Positions 18,100 through 27,085 of a DNA stretch of 64,000 nt are shown here, piece by piece. Under the pieces are notes generated by a model. The model was not told where the DNA came from. It ran no database searches and saw only the letters and a list, made by a program, of their open reading frames with translations. The DNA lies in contig NZ_CP034539.1 of the NCBI RefSeq assembly GCF_003963535.1, forward strand, positions 3,472,001 to 3,536,000. Direction: 5' to 3'. Source of the stretch: Streptomyces cyaneochromogenes (GTDB lineage: Bacteria; Actinomycetota; Actinomycetes; Streptomycetales; Streptomycetaceae). Position 1 is the first letter of the stretch; every line of letters starts with the position of its first letter. The position numbers and the translations under genes are program-made.

Positions 18100-21000
18100 G
18101 CGGCCGAGACCGTGGTCTTCTTCGCCGCCGTCTTGGCCGCGGCCGTCTTGGCGGTCTTCGCCGCCTTCTTGGCCGTCACCTTCTTCGCTGCCGTCTTCTT
18201 GGCCGCGGTCTTCTTGGTGGCGGCCTTCTTCGCCGTGGCCTTCTTGGCCGTCTTACGGGCCGTCTTCTTGGCCGGAGCGGCCTCCTCGACGCCCTCCTCG
18301 GCAACCGTGGCCTCCGCCACCGCGGGCTCCGCCTGGGTCTCCCCCGCCGGGACGACCACGACGGCCGCCTCGTCGGACGCGGTCGGCGCGGTGGCCTTGC
18401 GCACGGCACGGCGCCGCGGGCGGGCCGGAGCCGCGCTCTCGGCGACCGGCTCGGCCGCAGCCGGTTCGGCCGGGGCCTCGGTCACCTGCTCGGTCGCGGG
18501 CGCGGCGGCCTCGCCGACCGTCACCACGGCGGCCTCGGCCCCCGTGGGCGACCCGGCGGGCGCGGACACCTTGCGGGTGGCGCGACGCCTCGTACGCCCC
18601 TTGGGCGCGGCCTCCTCGGCGACCGGAGCCTCGGCCTCGGTGACCGGGGCCTCGACCACCGCGTCCTCCGCCGCCACCGGCTCGGCCTTCGCCTCCGCGG
18701 CCGACTCGGGCCGCACCGGACGCTCGACCTCCTCGGCAACGGTCACGTCCTGAGCCGTGGGAACCGCCTCGGCCTTCTTCGGCGCACCGGCCGGAGCCGA
18801 CACCCGCCGGCCGCCACGGCGCCGCGAACGACCGCCGCGCACGGCGGCCTCCGCCTCGGCGACGCTGCTGTACAGCTCCTCGTCCGGCGCGAAGGCGGGC
18901 TCGGGCAGCGCGGCCGGCTCGGCGACCTCCGCGACGACCTCGGCCTCGGTCTCCGCCTCCTCCTCGGCCGTCTCGACCGGCTCGGCGGCGACGGACGCCT
19001 CGTGCACGTGCTCGGGACCGGCACCGGCACGGGCGCGCTTCTTGCGCTTGCCGCCGCCACCGACGGCCGTCGGCTGCTCCATGTGCACGATGACGCCGCG
19101 CCCGTTGCAGTGGACGCAGGTCTCGGAGAACGACTCCAGCAGCCCCTGGCCGACCCGCTTACGGGTCATCTGCACGAGCCCCAGCGAGGTCACCTCGGCG
19201 ACCTGGTGCTTCGTACGGTCCCGGCCCAGGCACTCCAGCAGGCGCCGCAGCACCAGGTCCCGGTTGGACTCCAGGACCATGTCGATGAAGTCGATGACGA
19301 TGATGCCGCCGAGGTCGCGCAGCCGCAGCTGGCGGACGATCTCCTCGGCCGCCTCCAGGTTGTTCCTGGTGACCGTCTCCTCGAGGTTGCCGCCCTGACC
19401 GGTGAACTTGCCGGTGTTGACGTCGACGACGACCATCGCCTCGGTCCGGTCGATCACCAGCGAGCCGCCGCTGGGCAGCCAGACCTTGCGGTCCAGCGCC
19501 TTGGCGAGCTGCTCGTCGATCCGGTACGTGGCGAAGACGTCGACCTCGGAGGTCCACTTCGACAGCCGGTCGGCCAGGTCGGGCGCCACGTGCGAGACGT
19601 ATCCGTGAATGGTCTCCCACGCGTCGTCACCGCTGACGACGACCTTGGTGAAGTCCTCGTTGAAGATGTCGCGGACGACCCGGACGGTCATGTCCGGCTC
19701 GCCGTACAGCAGCGTCGGCGCGTTGCCGTTCTTGGCCTTCTTCTGGATGTCCTCCCACTGCGCCTGCAGTCGCTCGACATCGCGGCGCAGCTCGTCCTCG
19801 GAGGCACCCTCGGCGGCCGTGCGGACGATGACGCCCGCGTCCTCGGGGACGATCTTCTTGAGGATGGTCTTCAGCCGCGCCCGCTCGGTGTCGGGCAGCT
19901 TGCGGCTGATACCGGTCATCGAGCCCTCGGGGACGTACACGAGGTAACGGCCCGGCAGGGAGACCTGGCTGGTCAGACGCGCGCCCTTGTGCCCGATCGG
20001 GTCCTTGGTGACCTGGACGAGCACGGACTGGCCGGACTTCAGGGCGGACTCGATGCGCCGCGGCCCGTTGGCCATGCCGAGCGCCTCGAAGTTGACCTCA
20101 CCGGCGTAGAGCACGGCGTTGCGGCCCTTGCCGATGTCGATGAAGGCGGCCTCCATCGACGGCAGCACGTTCTGGACCTTGCCCAGGTAGACGTTGCCGA
20201 CGTACGAGGTCGACTGCTCCTTGTTGACGTAGTGCTCGACGAGCACGTTGTCCTCGAGGACGCCGATCTGGGTGCGGTCGCCGTGCTGGCGGACGACCAT
20301 CACGCGCTCGACGGCCTCGCGGCGGGCCAGGAACTCGGCCTCGGTGATGATCGGCACGCGACGTCGGCCCTGCTCACGGCCCTCGCGGCGGCGCTGCTTC
20401 TTGGCCTCCAGGCGCGTGGAGCCCTTGATGGACTGCACCTCGTCGGACGGCTCGGCACCCTTTTCCCGTGCGGGACGCGGCTCGCGGACCTTGACGACGG
20501 TGCGCTCGGGGTCGCCCTCGCCGGGCTCGGTGTCGACGCCGCTGTCACCGGCGCGACGACGACGGCGCCGGCGGCGACGGGTGCTGGAGCTGGAGCCACC
20601 GCCCTCTTCGCGGGCGTCCTCGGCGTCCTCTTCCTCCTGCTCGGCGGTGTCCTCGGCGTCCTGCGCGGCCTGCGCGGCGGCGAGTTCCTCGCCCTCGGCG
20701 TCACCCTCGCCGGCCTCGGCATCGGCGGACTCGCCACGACGACGACGGCGACCACCGCGGCGACGACGCCGACGCGACCCGGTCTCCTCGCTCTCCTCGG
20801 CCTCCTCGCCCTCGGCGACGTCCTCGGCGGCCTCTTCGGCTTCCTCGGTCTCGTCCTCGGCGGCGACCTCGACGCCCTGGGCCTCGGCCTCCTCGCCGAA
20901 CGCGCCGCCCCGGCGCCGGCGACGACGCCGCGACGCGCCCGCCTGCTCCTCCGGGAACTCCTCGACGTCCTCGACCTCGGCCTCGGCGGCAGCCTCGGCC

Positions 21001-22160
21001 GCGGCCCGCTGGGGCGTCTGGAACTGGGGCTCGGTGAAAACGGGCGCCTGGAACACGGCCACGGAGGGACGCGCCGGGCGCGGAGCCTCGGCCGACTCGG
21101 CGGCGCGGGACTGAGCGGGCGCGGCGAACCCGGTCGCGGCGCGGCTGACGACCCGACGGCGACGGCGCGGGGCGGCCTCCTCGCCGGCCTCGGCGGCGGG
21201 GGCCTCGGCGGGCGCACCGGCACCGGTGACGGCAGCGGCCTCGGTCTCGGGGGTCGCGGGAGTCTCCACGGCCGCCGGAGTCTCGGCAGCGGCGGGAGCC
21301 TCGGCGACAGCGGCCTCGTCGGATGCGGCGGCCGCGGTCACACGCCGCGTGGCACGCCGACGCGTACGACGCGGAGCGGCTTCGGCCTCCTCGCCCGACT
21401 CGGCGGCCTCCTTCGGCTCCTCTGCCTCAGCGGCGACCTCGGCACTCACGGGCGCCTCGGCGGGCGCAGCAGCCTCCGCGGGAGCGGACGAACGGCGCAC
21501 CGCACGCCGACGCGCACGACGCGGCGCGGCCTCCTCGGCTGGTGCCTCCTGCGCAGCGGCGACGGGCACCTCGGCGGCCTCAGGGCTCGCGGCTTCCTCG
21601 GCAGCGGCACCGGAGACCACGGTCTCGGCGGCCTCCGCCGAACCCGGAGCACCAGCGGGCGCCGACGCCCGACGCACCGCACGCCGACGCGTACGAGGGG
21701 GAGCCACCTCTTCGGTGGCGGCCGTGCTCGCCGCTTCGGCGACCGGCGCGGGGGCGGCAGCAGCCGGGACCACGGTCTCGGCCGCCTCGGCAGCCGCGGG
21801 CGCTCCGGCGGGCGCGGACGCGCGACGCACGGCACGCCGACGCGTGCGTCCGGCAGGCGCGACCTCCACCGTCTCCTCGGCCTCTACAGCCTCTTCGGCT
21901 TCTGCGGCCTCGGGAGTCACCTCGGCCTCAACGGCCTCGACGCTCTCCTCGGCCTTCTCGGCCTCTTCGGTCACCGCCGCGACATCGGCGGCATCGGCGA
22001 CCGGTATGGCCGGCTCGACCACCTCCGCGGCCTGCGCCTCGGCGCCGGCCGTCGGCGGGCCCGCCGGGCGGGACGCGGCACGGCGCCGACGACGCGGCGG
22101 CAAGGTGTCGCTGGGGGTGTTCAGTTCGGAACCCTCGGTGGGTTCGGTCGGTTCGAGCAT
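18087..22160 (-). CDS. rne: Ribonuclease E/G with long disordered arms
   Basis: A protein of 1357 residues with an ATG at 22160. The first ~570 residues are Ala/Glu/Val-rich and carry repeats of the type RTRRRAVRRASAPAGAP, plus Arg/Gly clusters (RRRRRRGG). The catalytic core follows: S1-like STSYVGNVYLGKVQNVLPSM, the RNase E/G active-site region VVVDVNTGKFTGQGGNLEET and VIDFIDMVLESNRDLVL, and the zinc-link CVHCNGRG. The C-terminal arm repeats the same RRRA-x-R motifs and ends in a histone-H1-like Lys/Ala tail (KKTAAKKTAAKKVTAKKAAK). Streptomyces RNase ES is known for a central catalytic domain flanked by such scaffold arms that bind other degradosome proteins. Transcription ends at the hairpin 18000-18029. 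Confidence 0.95.
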   Translation of the reverse strand: MLEPTEPTEGSELNTPSDTLPPRRRRRAASRPAGPPTAGAEAQAAEVVEPAIPVADAADVAAVTEEAEKAEESVEAVEAEVTPEAAEAEEAVEAEETVEVAPAGRTRRRAVRRASAPAGAPAAAEAAETVVPAAAAPAPVAEAASTAATEEVAPPRTRRRAVRRASAPAGAPGSAEAAETVVSGAAAEEAASPEAAEVPVAAAQEAPAEEAAPRRARRRAVRRSSAPAEAAAPAEAPVSAEVAAEAEEPKEAAESGEEAEAAPRRTRRRATRRVTAAAASDEAAVAEAPAAAETPAAVETPATPETEAAAVTGAGAPAEAPAAEAGEEAAPRRRRRVVSRAATGFAAPAQSRAAESAEAPRPARPSVAVFQAPVFTEPQFQTPQRAAAEAAAEAEVEDVEEFPEEQAGASRRRRRRRGGAFGEEAEAQGVEVAAEDETEEAEEAAEDVAEGEEAEESEETGSRRRRRRGGRRRRRGESADAEAGEGDAEGEELAAAQAAQDAEDTAEQEEEDAEDAREEGGGSSSSTRRRRRRRRRAGDSGVDTEPGEGDPERTVVKVREPRPAREKGAEPSDEVQSIKGSTRLEAKKQRRREGREQGRRRVPIITEAEFLARREAVERVMVVRQHGDRTQIGVLEDNVLVEHYVNKEQSTSYVGNVYLGKVQNVLPSMEAAFIDIGKGRNAVLYAGEVNFEALGMANGPRRIESALKSGQSVLVQVTKDPIGHKGARLTSQVSLPGRYLVYVPEGSMTGISRKLPDTERARLKTILKKIVPEDAGVIVRTAAEGASEDELRRDVERLQAQWEDIQKKAKNGNAPTLLYGEPDMTVRVVRDIFNEDFTKVVVSGDDAWETIHGYVSHVAPDLADRLSKWTSEVDVFATYRIDEQLAKALDRKVWLPSGGSLVIDRTEAMVVVDVNTGKFTGQGGNLEETVTRNNLEAAEEIVRQLRLRDLGGIIVIDFIDMVLESNRDLVLRRLLECLGRDRTKHQVAEVTSLGLVQMTRKRVGQGLLESFSETCVHCNGRGVIVHMEQPTAVGGGGKRKKRARAGAGPEHVHEASVAAEPVETAEEEAETEAEVVAEVAEPAALPEPAFAPDEELYSSVAEAEAAVRGGRSRRRGGRRVSAPAGAPKKAEAVPTAQDVTVAEEVERPVRPESAAEAKAEPVAAEDAVVEAPVTEAEAPVAEEAAPKGRTRRRATRKVSAPAGSPTGAEAAVVTVGEAAAPATEQVTEAPAEPAAAEPVAESAAPARPRRRAVRKATAPTASDEAAVVVVPAGETQAEPAVAEATVAEEGVEEAAPAKKTARKTAKKATAKKAATKKTAAKKTAAKKVTAKKAAKTAKTAAAKTAAKKTTVSAATDE

Positions 22161-22422
22161 GCGGGCGTTTCTCCCGTCAGGCTCCCGGGCGCCGCGCCTG
22201 GTCCGGCGATATGCCGGTGACGTCCGCGGCTCGCGCGATGCGCGACTACCGCCGTCCGGGGCGCGGGCGCCGCACGGGAGCTCTCTGTGTCCTGTCTCGC
22301 CGGTTCCGTACGCCTCATGCGCACGGCCTGGCGAAAGTCTTCTGGTCGGTGCGCTGCCCGACCCAGGTGGCTCCCGAGTACGAGGGCGGCGCTTCGACGT
22401 ACGTCCCTACGCGGAACCTTCC

Positions 22423-23247
22423 TTACGCCGGCGCCGTCGCGGCGGCAGCGGTCTCGGCCTCGGATGGGGCCGTCGCTGCCTCGCGGTCGGGCGCGAGCGG
22501 GTCGGTTACCGTGCCGGTCTCTTCATCGAACAGCCCCTGCGCCAGCCTGGTCACCGCTGCGGGGACCGGCGGCGCCAGGTCGGCCACGGCGCGGAGACCG
22601 GACAGGACGTCGTCGGGTCGTACGGCAGGCGTCACGTGCCGAACAACCAGCCGCAGTATCGCACAGGGCTGGTCGGTCGGCCTATCAGCCGTCGAACTGT
22701 GCGTTTCTGTTCCTTCGGTGCTTTCGAGGTGGACGACCGCCGGACGGGCGTCGAAGGTGCGCACGCCGTTCTTGGTCATGCGCTGGACCTCGACGGCGTC
22801 GGCGGCGTTGAAGGCGGCGACCGCGCGCCCGGCCTCGGCCGGGTCCACACCGTCGAGCCGCAGCTCCCAGACGGACGCCATGAGACGGTCGGCGAGCCCG
22901 GAGGTCCGGGCCTGGACCGCCTCGATGACGTCGAGCCCGGCGGGCATCGACTCGTCGAGGAGCACTCTCAGCTGCTCCGGATCGCGCGCCTCGGTGAGCG
23001 CGATCTCCAGGTACTCCGCCTCACTGCCCGTGCCGGTGGGTGCGGCATTGGCGTACGACACCTTCGGATGCGGCGTGAACCCCGCCGAGTACGCCATCGG
23101 CACCTCGGCACGGCGCAGCGCACGCTCGAAGGCGCGCTGGAAGTCACGGTGGCTGGTGAACCGGAGGCGGCCGCGCTTGGTGTAACGCAGTCGGATGCGC
23201 TGCACCGCAGGTGCGGGCGGCGGGCCTTCGGGCTGTCGCTTGCCCAG
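22423..23247 (-). CDS. TIGR03936 (DUF2344) radical-SAM-associated protein, apparent CTG start
   Basis: A protein of about 274 residues. The conserved region is IRLRYTKRGRLRFTSHRDFQ, then MAYSAGFTPHPKVSYANAAP. A GTG at 23205 would start just before it but has no ribosome-binding site. A CTG 14 codons upstream (23247) is preceded by AAGGA at about nine bases, gives LGKRQPEGPPPAPAVQRIRL, and lies just behind the stop of the upstream gene, whose last codons contain the AAGGA. This makes translational coupling to a CTG start likely. The family is always linked to a TIGR03960-type radical SAM protein, encoded here at 29353-31326; its biochemical role is not known. Confidence 0.8.
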   Translation of the reverse strand: MGKRQPEGPPPAPAVQRIRLRYTKRGRLRFTSHRDFQRAFERALRRAEVPMAYSAGFTPHPKVSYANAAPTGTGSEAEYLEIALTEARDPEQLRVLLDESMPAGLDVIEAVQARTSGLADRLMASVWELRLDGVDPAEAGRAVAAFNAADAVEVQRMTKNGVRTFDARPAVVHLESTEGTETHSSTADRPTDQPCAILRLVVRHVTPAVRPDDVLSGLRAVADLAPPVPAAVTRLAQGLFDEETGTVTDPLAPDREAATAPSEAETAAAATAPA

Positions 23248-23253
23248 TGTCGT

Positions 23254-24465
23254 TCAGTCCTTCGTGAGAGCGGTCGTACTGCTACCAAGAGTACGTGTCT
23301 CGCGGGCCTCAGGTTCCCGCCGGGCGACCGCCTCCCGCTGCTTCGGCTCCCCGAACAGCATCCGCCGGAAGTCGGCACGGGCCTGCCGTACGGACTCGCG
23401 GGCGGCCGTGAGGGCCTGCCGGGTGGCCCGTCCCACGCTGCGCGCGGCCTCGGCGACGGGCCGCAGCACCATGTCCCGTACGACATGCCCGACCGGCGTG
23501 AACACCGTCCGGTACACCCACCGCACCGGCTCGACGAACGTCCACCGCAAGACAGTCGCGAGGAACCGCCCGACGGCGAGCGAGATCCGCCCGGCGACCC
23601 GCCAGGCGTGCCCGAGCGCGTCCCAGATCTCCCTGCCGATGACGGCGAACAGCCGACCGACCGGCGCGAGAACCCACCGGTACAGGCCCAGCGCGGGCAG
23701 CACAAACAGCACACGGACGATCCAGTACAGGGCGATCCCGATCCCGGTGACGACCGTGCGCACGGCCCACACGAGGCCCCGCGCGCACCAGGCGATCGCC
23801 CGCCCCACGGGCGTGAGGATCCACTCGTACACCCACAGGGCCGGGACGACGACCAGATACCTCACCAGCCACGCCACCACGCCGAACACGCCGATCCCGA
23901 TCGCGGCGACCACCGCACCCAGCCCCTTGAGGACCCACATCACCGCATGCCCGACGGGCGTGAGCACGCGCGCGTAGAGCCACGCGAGCCCTGCACCGAT
24001 CCCACGCGCCACCCACGCGAGCCCTGCGCCGATCCCCCGCGCCACCCACGCGAGCCCTGCGCCAATCCCACGCGCGACCCACGCGAGCCCTGCACCGATC
24101 CCACGCGCCACCCACGCGCACGCGTGCCCCACCGGAGTCAGTACATACCGGTACAGCCACACCGCGGGCACGACGACGAGCACGTTCCCCAGCCACGCGA
24201 GCCCCTTCGCCACGGGCACGACCACATACCGCCACAACCCCACGAACGGCCACACGAACACCGCCCGCCCGAGCCAGAGCAGCGCACGCCCCACCGGCCG
24301 CAACACCGCGTCGTTCAGGAACCGCCCGGCAACGACGAGCGCGTCCCACGCCATCCGCACCGGCACGACCAGCACGAGCGCGACGATCCGCACCGGCAGG
24401 CGAATCGCGACGACCAGACACCCTTCGGGTTGCTGGCGCGGCGGTGGCGATTTTTCGAGATCCAT
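23254..24465 (-). CDS. Repeat-rich integral membrane protein, unknown function
   Basis: About 403 residues from the ATG at 24465; the start is uncertain because AAGGA lies too close to it, and GTG at 24477 is an alternative. It is very rich in Ala, Val, Trp and Arg with many hydrophobic segments. Two internal repeats are visible. One is a ~17-residue unit ending [LIF]TPVG[HR] (AVWLYRYVLTPVGHACAW, ALWVYEWILTPVGRAIAW, ALGLYRWVLAPVGRLFAV, VRWVYRTVFTPVGHVVRD). The other is four exact-type copies of VARGIGAGLAW. The C-terminus is charged and probably cytoplasmic. It lies between the lasso ABC-exporter gene and the TIGR03936 gene, whose ribosome-binding site is inside its 3' end. I do not recognise a characterised family. 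Confidence 0.65.
   Translation of the reverse strand: MDLEKSPPPRQQPEGCLVVAIRLPVRIVALVLVVPVRMAWDALVVAGRFLNDAVLRPVGRALLWLGRAVFVWPFVGLWRYVVVPVAKGLAWLGNVLVVVPAVWLYRYVLTPVGHACAWVARGIGAGLAWVARGIGAGLAWVARGIGAGLAWVARGIGAGLAWLYARVLTPVGHAVMWVLKGLGAVVAAIGIGVFGVVAWLVRYLVVVPALWVYEWILTPVGRAIAWCARGLVWAVRTVVTGIGIALYWIVRVLFVLPALGLYRWVLAPVGRLFAVIGREIWDALGHAWRVAGRISLAVGRFLATVLRWTFVEPVRWVYRTVFTPVGHVVRDMVLRPVAEAARSVGRATRQALTAARESVRQARADFRRMLFGEPKQREAVARREPEARETRTLGSSTTALTKD
23984..24115. repeat. Four tandem 33-bp repeats inside a coding region
   Basis: The units start at 23984, 24017, 24050 and 24083, each GCGAGCCCTGC followed by a variant of ACCGATCCC-ACGCGCCACCCAC. They encode the 11-residue unit VARGIGAGLAW four times in the membrane protein at 23254-24465. 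The copies differ by a few bases. Confidence 0.9.
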
Positions 24466-24529
24466 GTCCTTGGAGACGCCGGAACGGCCTGGGCGGATGC
24501 AGTGGCGGGCCAAGAGCTGATCGCAGGAG

Positions 24530-26317
24530 CTAACCGGAGAGCACGTCCTTCGTCTCCTGGGCGCGTGTCAGCAGTTGGTACTGCTCGCTGCCGGCCAGCA
24601 GTTCCTCGTGGGTGCCCGCGGCGACGACACGGCCCGCGTCGAGCACGACGATCAGGTCGGCGGCGCGGATGGTCGACATGCGGTGGGCAATCACCAGCAG
24701 AGCGCACTCCTGCGCGGTCTCCCGGATGGACCTGCGCAGCGCCGCCTCGTTGACGGCGTCCAGATGGGCCGTCGGCTCGTCCAGCAGCAGCAGACGCGGC
24801 CGGGTCAGCAGGGCGCGGGCGATCGCGATCCGCTGACGCTCGCCACCGGAGAGCGCCATGCCGTGCTCCCCGGCGTCGGTGTCCAGCCGCCGCGGGAGAC
24901 GGTCGACCAGGTCCGTGAGGTGCGCCAGCTCGACCACCCGGTCCAGCTCGTCCTGTCCGGCGTCCGGGGCGGCGTACGTGAGGTTCTCCCGCAGCGTTCC
25001 GTACAGCACCGGGGCGTGCTGCTCCACCAGGCCGACCCGGGCCCGGTGGTCGGCGCGGCCGACCGTCCTTATGTCACGGCCGTCGAAGAGGATCCGGCCG
25101 CGATCGGGGTCGTAGAACCGCTCGATCAGGGCGAACACGGTGGATTTCCCCACCCCCGAGTTGCCGATCAGGGCGACATGGGCGTGCTCCGGTACCTGGA
25201 AGGTGACGCCGCGCAGGACGGGGCGCCGCGGTGAGTAGCCGAACCACACGTCCTGGAACTCCAGCACGGGCGCTCGAGACCGCCGGCGACTGCCGTCCGC
25301 ACGCAGCGACGCCGCGGCCGCCGGGCCGGACACGGCGTCCTCCTCCGTGGGCAGTGCCAGCACCTCCGTGACCCGGTGGTAGGCGCCCATGCCCTGCTCC
25401 ATGGTGCTGAAGGACTGGAACAACATGCCGATCGGCTCGACCAGATAGACCATGTACAGCAGGAAGGCGGCGAGATCGGCGATCGATCCCTGCCGGTCGG
25501 CGACCCGCACGCCGCCGATGAGCAGCACGACGATGAACGACCCCTTGACGGCCAGCTGGATCGCCGGTGCCACCACGGCGTCCAGTTTCGCCATCCGCAC
25601 GCTTCCCTCGTAGGCCGATCGGGCGCCGCCGGCGATCCGGTCGAACTCGCGCTGCTCGGCACGGCTGGCCCGGACGGTACGGATGGCCCCGAGCGCGCGC
25701 TCCAGATCAGCGGTCATCGCGCCCGTCGCCCGCTGGGTGGACAGCGACGCCACCTCGATGCCGCGCAGCACCGAGGCGACGATCACGGTGGTGACCGCCA
25801 CCATGGCCAGCACGACGAGGAACATCAGCCAGTCGAGCCAGATCATCAGCGCCACGACGCCGATCAGTCCGAGGGCGCCCGTCACCGCGGCGGTGAAGCC
25901 CTCGGCGATGAGCAGCCTCAGCGTGGTGCTGTCGGCGCCGACACGCGAGATCAGATCGCCCGTGCGGTGGCGGTCGTACACGGGGATCGGCAGCCGCAGG
26001 ACATGCCCGATCAGGCCGAGCCGGATCCCCAGCACGACGCCTTCACCCGTGCGCACCAGGACGTACTGGGCGAGCCCCTGGACCAGTGCCTGGGCGAGGA
26101 AGACCACGACGAGCAGCACCAGGGCCAGCCCGGTCACACCGCCGGACCCGGTCGCTTCGATCACCCTCTTGACCAGCAGCGGCTGGGCCAGGCTGAGTGC
26201 CGAGGCGCCCAGCGTCAACAGCACCGCGAGGCCCATCCACCGACGGTGCCCACGCAGCAGGCGCAGGGCATCGCGCGGGCCGCTCCGGCTCCGCTCAGCT
26301 GCCGCTTTCGGCTTCAT
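24530..26317 (-). CDS. Lasso peptide ABC exporter (lasso D), fused membrane and ATPase domains
   Basis: A protein of 595 residues with an ATG at 26317, overlapping the B2 gene by 23 bp. The N-terminal half is a six-helix exporter domain (AVLLTLGASALSLAQPLLVK, ALVLLVVVFLAQALVQGLAQ, and others). The C-terminal half is the ATPase, with LIGNSGVGKSTVFAL (Walker A), LSGGERQRIAIARALL (signature) and LLLLDEPTAHLD (Walker B). It resembles the half-size ABC exporters that close lasso peptide operons and probably exports the mature peptide and gives self-immunity. It is the last gene of the A-C-B1-B2-D operon. The assignment to lasso export rests on context. Confidence 0.9.
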   Translation of the reverse strand: MKPKAAAERSRSGPRDALRLLRGHRRWMGLAVLLTLGASALSLAQPLLVKRVIEATGSGGVTGLALVLLVVVFLAQALVQGLAQYVLVRTGEGVVLGIRLGLIGHVLRLPIPVYDRHRTGDLISRVGADSTTLRLLIAEGFTAAVTGALGLIGVVALMIWLDWLMFLVVLAMVAVTTVIVASVLRGIEVASLSTQRATGAMTADLERALGAIRTVRASRAEQREFDRIAGGARSAYEGSVRMAKLDAVVAPAIQLAVKGSFIVVLLIGGVRVADRQGSIADLAAFLLYMVYLVEPIGMLFQSFSTMEQGMGAYHRVTEVLALPTEEDAVSGPAAAASLRADGSRRRSRAPVLEFQDVWFGYSPRRPVLRGVTFQVPEHAHVALIGNSGVGKSTVFALIERFYDPDRGRILFDGRDIRTVGRADHRARVGLVEQHAPVLYGTLRENLTYAAPDAGQDELDRVVELAHLTDLVDRLPRRLDTDAGEHGMALSGGERQRIAIARALLTRPRLLLLDEPTAHLDAVNEAALRRSIRETAQECALLVIAHRMSTIRAADLIVVLDAGRVVAAGTHEELLAGSEQYQLLTRAQETKDVLSG

Positions 26318-26741
26318 GGCTCAAGGACTCGACGGTGAGGAGGGTCCGGAAGTAGCCGGGCGGGTAGTTCTCACCCACCGGAACTCCCTCCGCCTCCACC
26401 CAGGCGTGCGCGCCGAAGGGCGGCAGGTTCCGCGCGCCCACGCACCACGTGGGCCACTGACCGTGCAGGCGGCACAGCAGCGTCGTGGCCAGTGACCGGG
26501 GCAGGCACCCTTCCCGCCCCCCGCACGCCAGGCTGATCGCGACCACAGTGTCCCGGGCGGCCTGGGCCTGCTCGACGGTGGCCGGACCGGCGCCCCGGCG
26601 CAGCCACTCCAGCACGGCCCGGATCCGCCGGGGACGCTGGGTGGCCAGCAGCCGCGCGGCGCCCACCACGAACCGGACCGGGATCCGGCGCCGCAGGGGT
26701 ACCGAGCGGGGGTGGTGGTAGATGGCTTCCGGCGTGGTCAT
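26295..26741 (-). CDS. Lasso peptide leader peptidase B2 (transglutaminase-like)
   Basis: A protein of 148 residues, the usual B2 size. The start is the ATG at 26741, whose ATGA overlaps the B1 stop codon. The transglutaminase-type triad is visible: Cys in SLACGGREGCLPRSLATTLL, His in FGAHAWVEAEGVPVGE, and the following Asp/Glu-type turn. It cuts the leader from the precursor after the conserved TG and hands the core to the cyclase. Translational coupling with B1 is expected. The end overlaps the ABC-exporter start by 23 bp. The match to lasso B2 proteins is strong, especially the CLPRS-L block. Confidence 0.93.
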   Translation of the reverse strand: MTTPEAIYHHPRSVPLRRRIPVRFVVGAARLLATQRPRRIRAVLEWLRRGAGPATVEQAQAARDTVVAISLACGGREGCLPRSLATTLLCRLHGQWPTWCVGARNLPPFGAHAWVEAEGVPVGENYPPGYFRTLLTVESLSHEAESGS

Positions 26742-27058
26742 GATGTCTTCTTCTCCGGCCACCAGGCGCGTCGGCCACGCCGTACCGAGGGCCCCTGGGT
26801 GCTCTCTTCGGCCAGGCCCGCCGAGCACAGTTCGCCGACCAGCTCCCGGACGTCCCGGTGCGCGGTGTCGATGTCCACCGCGTACTCCTCGGTGAGCGTT
26901 CGCGCGGCATCGGCTTCGGTGCCGCCGTCCAACAGCGTCCGCAGGGCGATGGCCGCGCTGGGATTGAGCGTCCAGTACTGGTCGCGGTCCTCGTCGAGCA
27001 CCGCGACCCCGTACTCGGTCTCGGCCGTGAACACGCCGTCACGCAGCTTCAGCGTCAT
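26738..27058 (-). CDS. Lasso peptide RRE protein B1 (PqqD-like)
   Basis: A protein of 106 residues with an ATG at 27058 preceded by AAGGAG at six bases. The first ~85 residues are a PqqD/RRE fold (VAVLDEDRDQYWTLNPSAAI, then a helical part with LLDGGTEADAARTLTEEYAV). In lasso pathways this stand-alone RiPP recognition element binds the leader (here through the YERPTL segment) and presents the precursor to B2. A basic tail of ~20 residues extends beyond the normal fold. The gene starts 27 bp after the cyclase stop and ends in an ATGA overlap with B2. Confidence 0.92.
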   Translation of the reverse strand: MTLKLRDGVFTAETEYGVAVLDEDRDQYWTLNPSAAIALRTLLDGGTEADAARTLTEEYAVDIDTAHRDVRELVGELCSAGLAEESTQGPSVRRGRRAWWPEKKTS

Positions 27059-27085
27059 GAACGTCTCCTTCGGTGACCGTCTCCC

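Noticed and set aside
19002..22220. A 1072-codon open frame on the + strand opposite rne.
   Set aside because: It is the antisense shadow of a GC-rich gene; it lacks protein-like composition and rne is unmistakable in the other strand.
23984..24115. A possible CRISPR array because of four regular 33-bp repeats.
   Set aside because: There are no spacers; the units are contiguous, in frame, and encode an 11-residue protein repeat.
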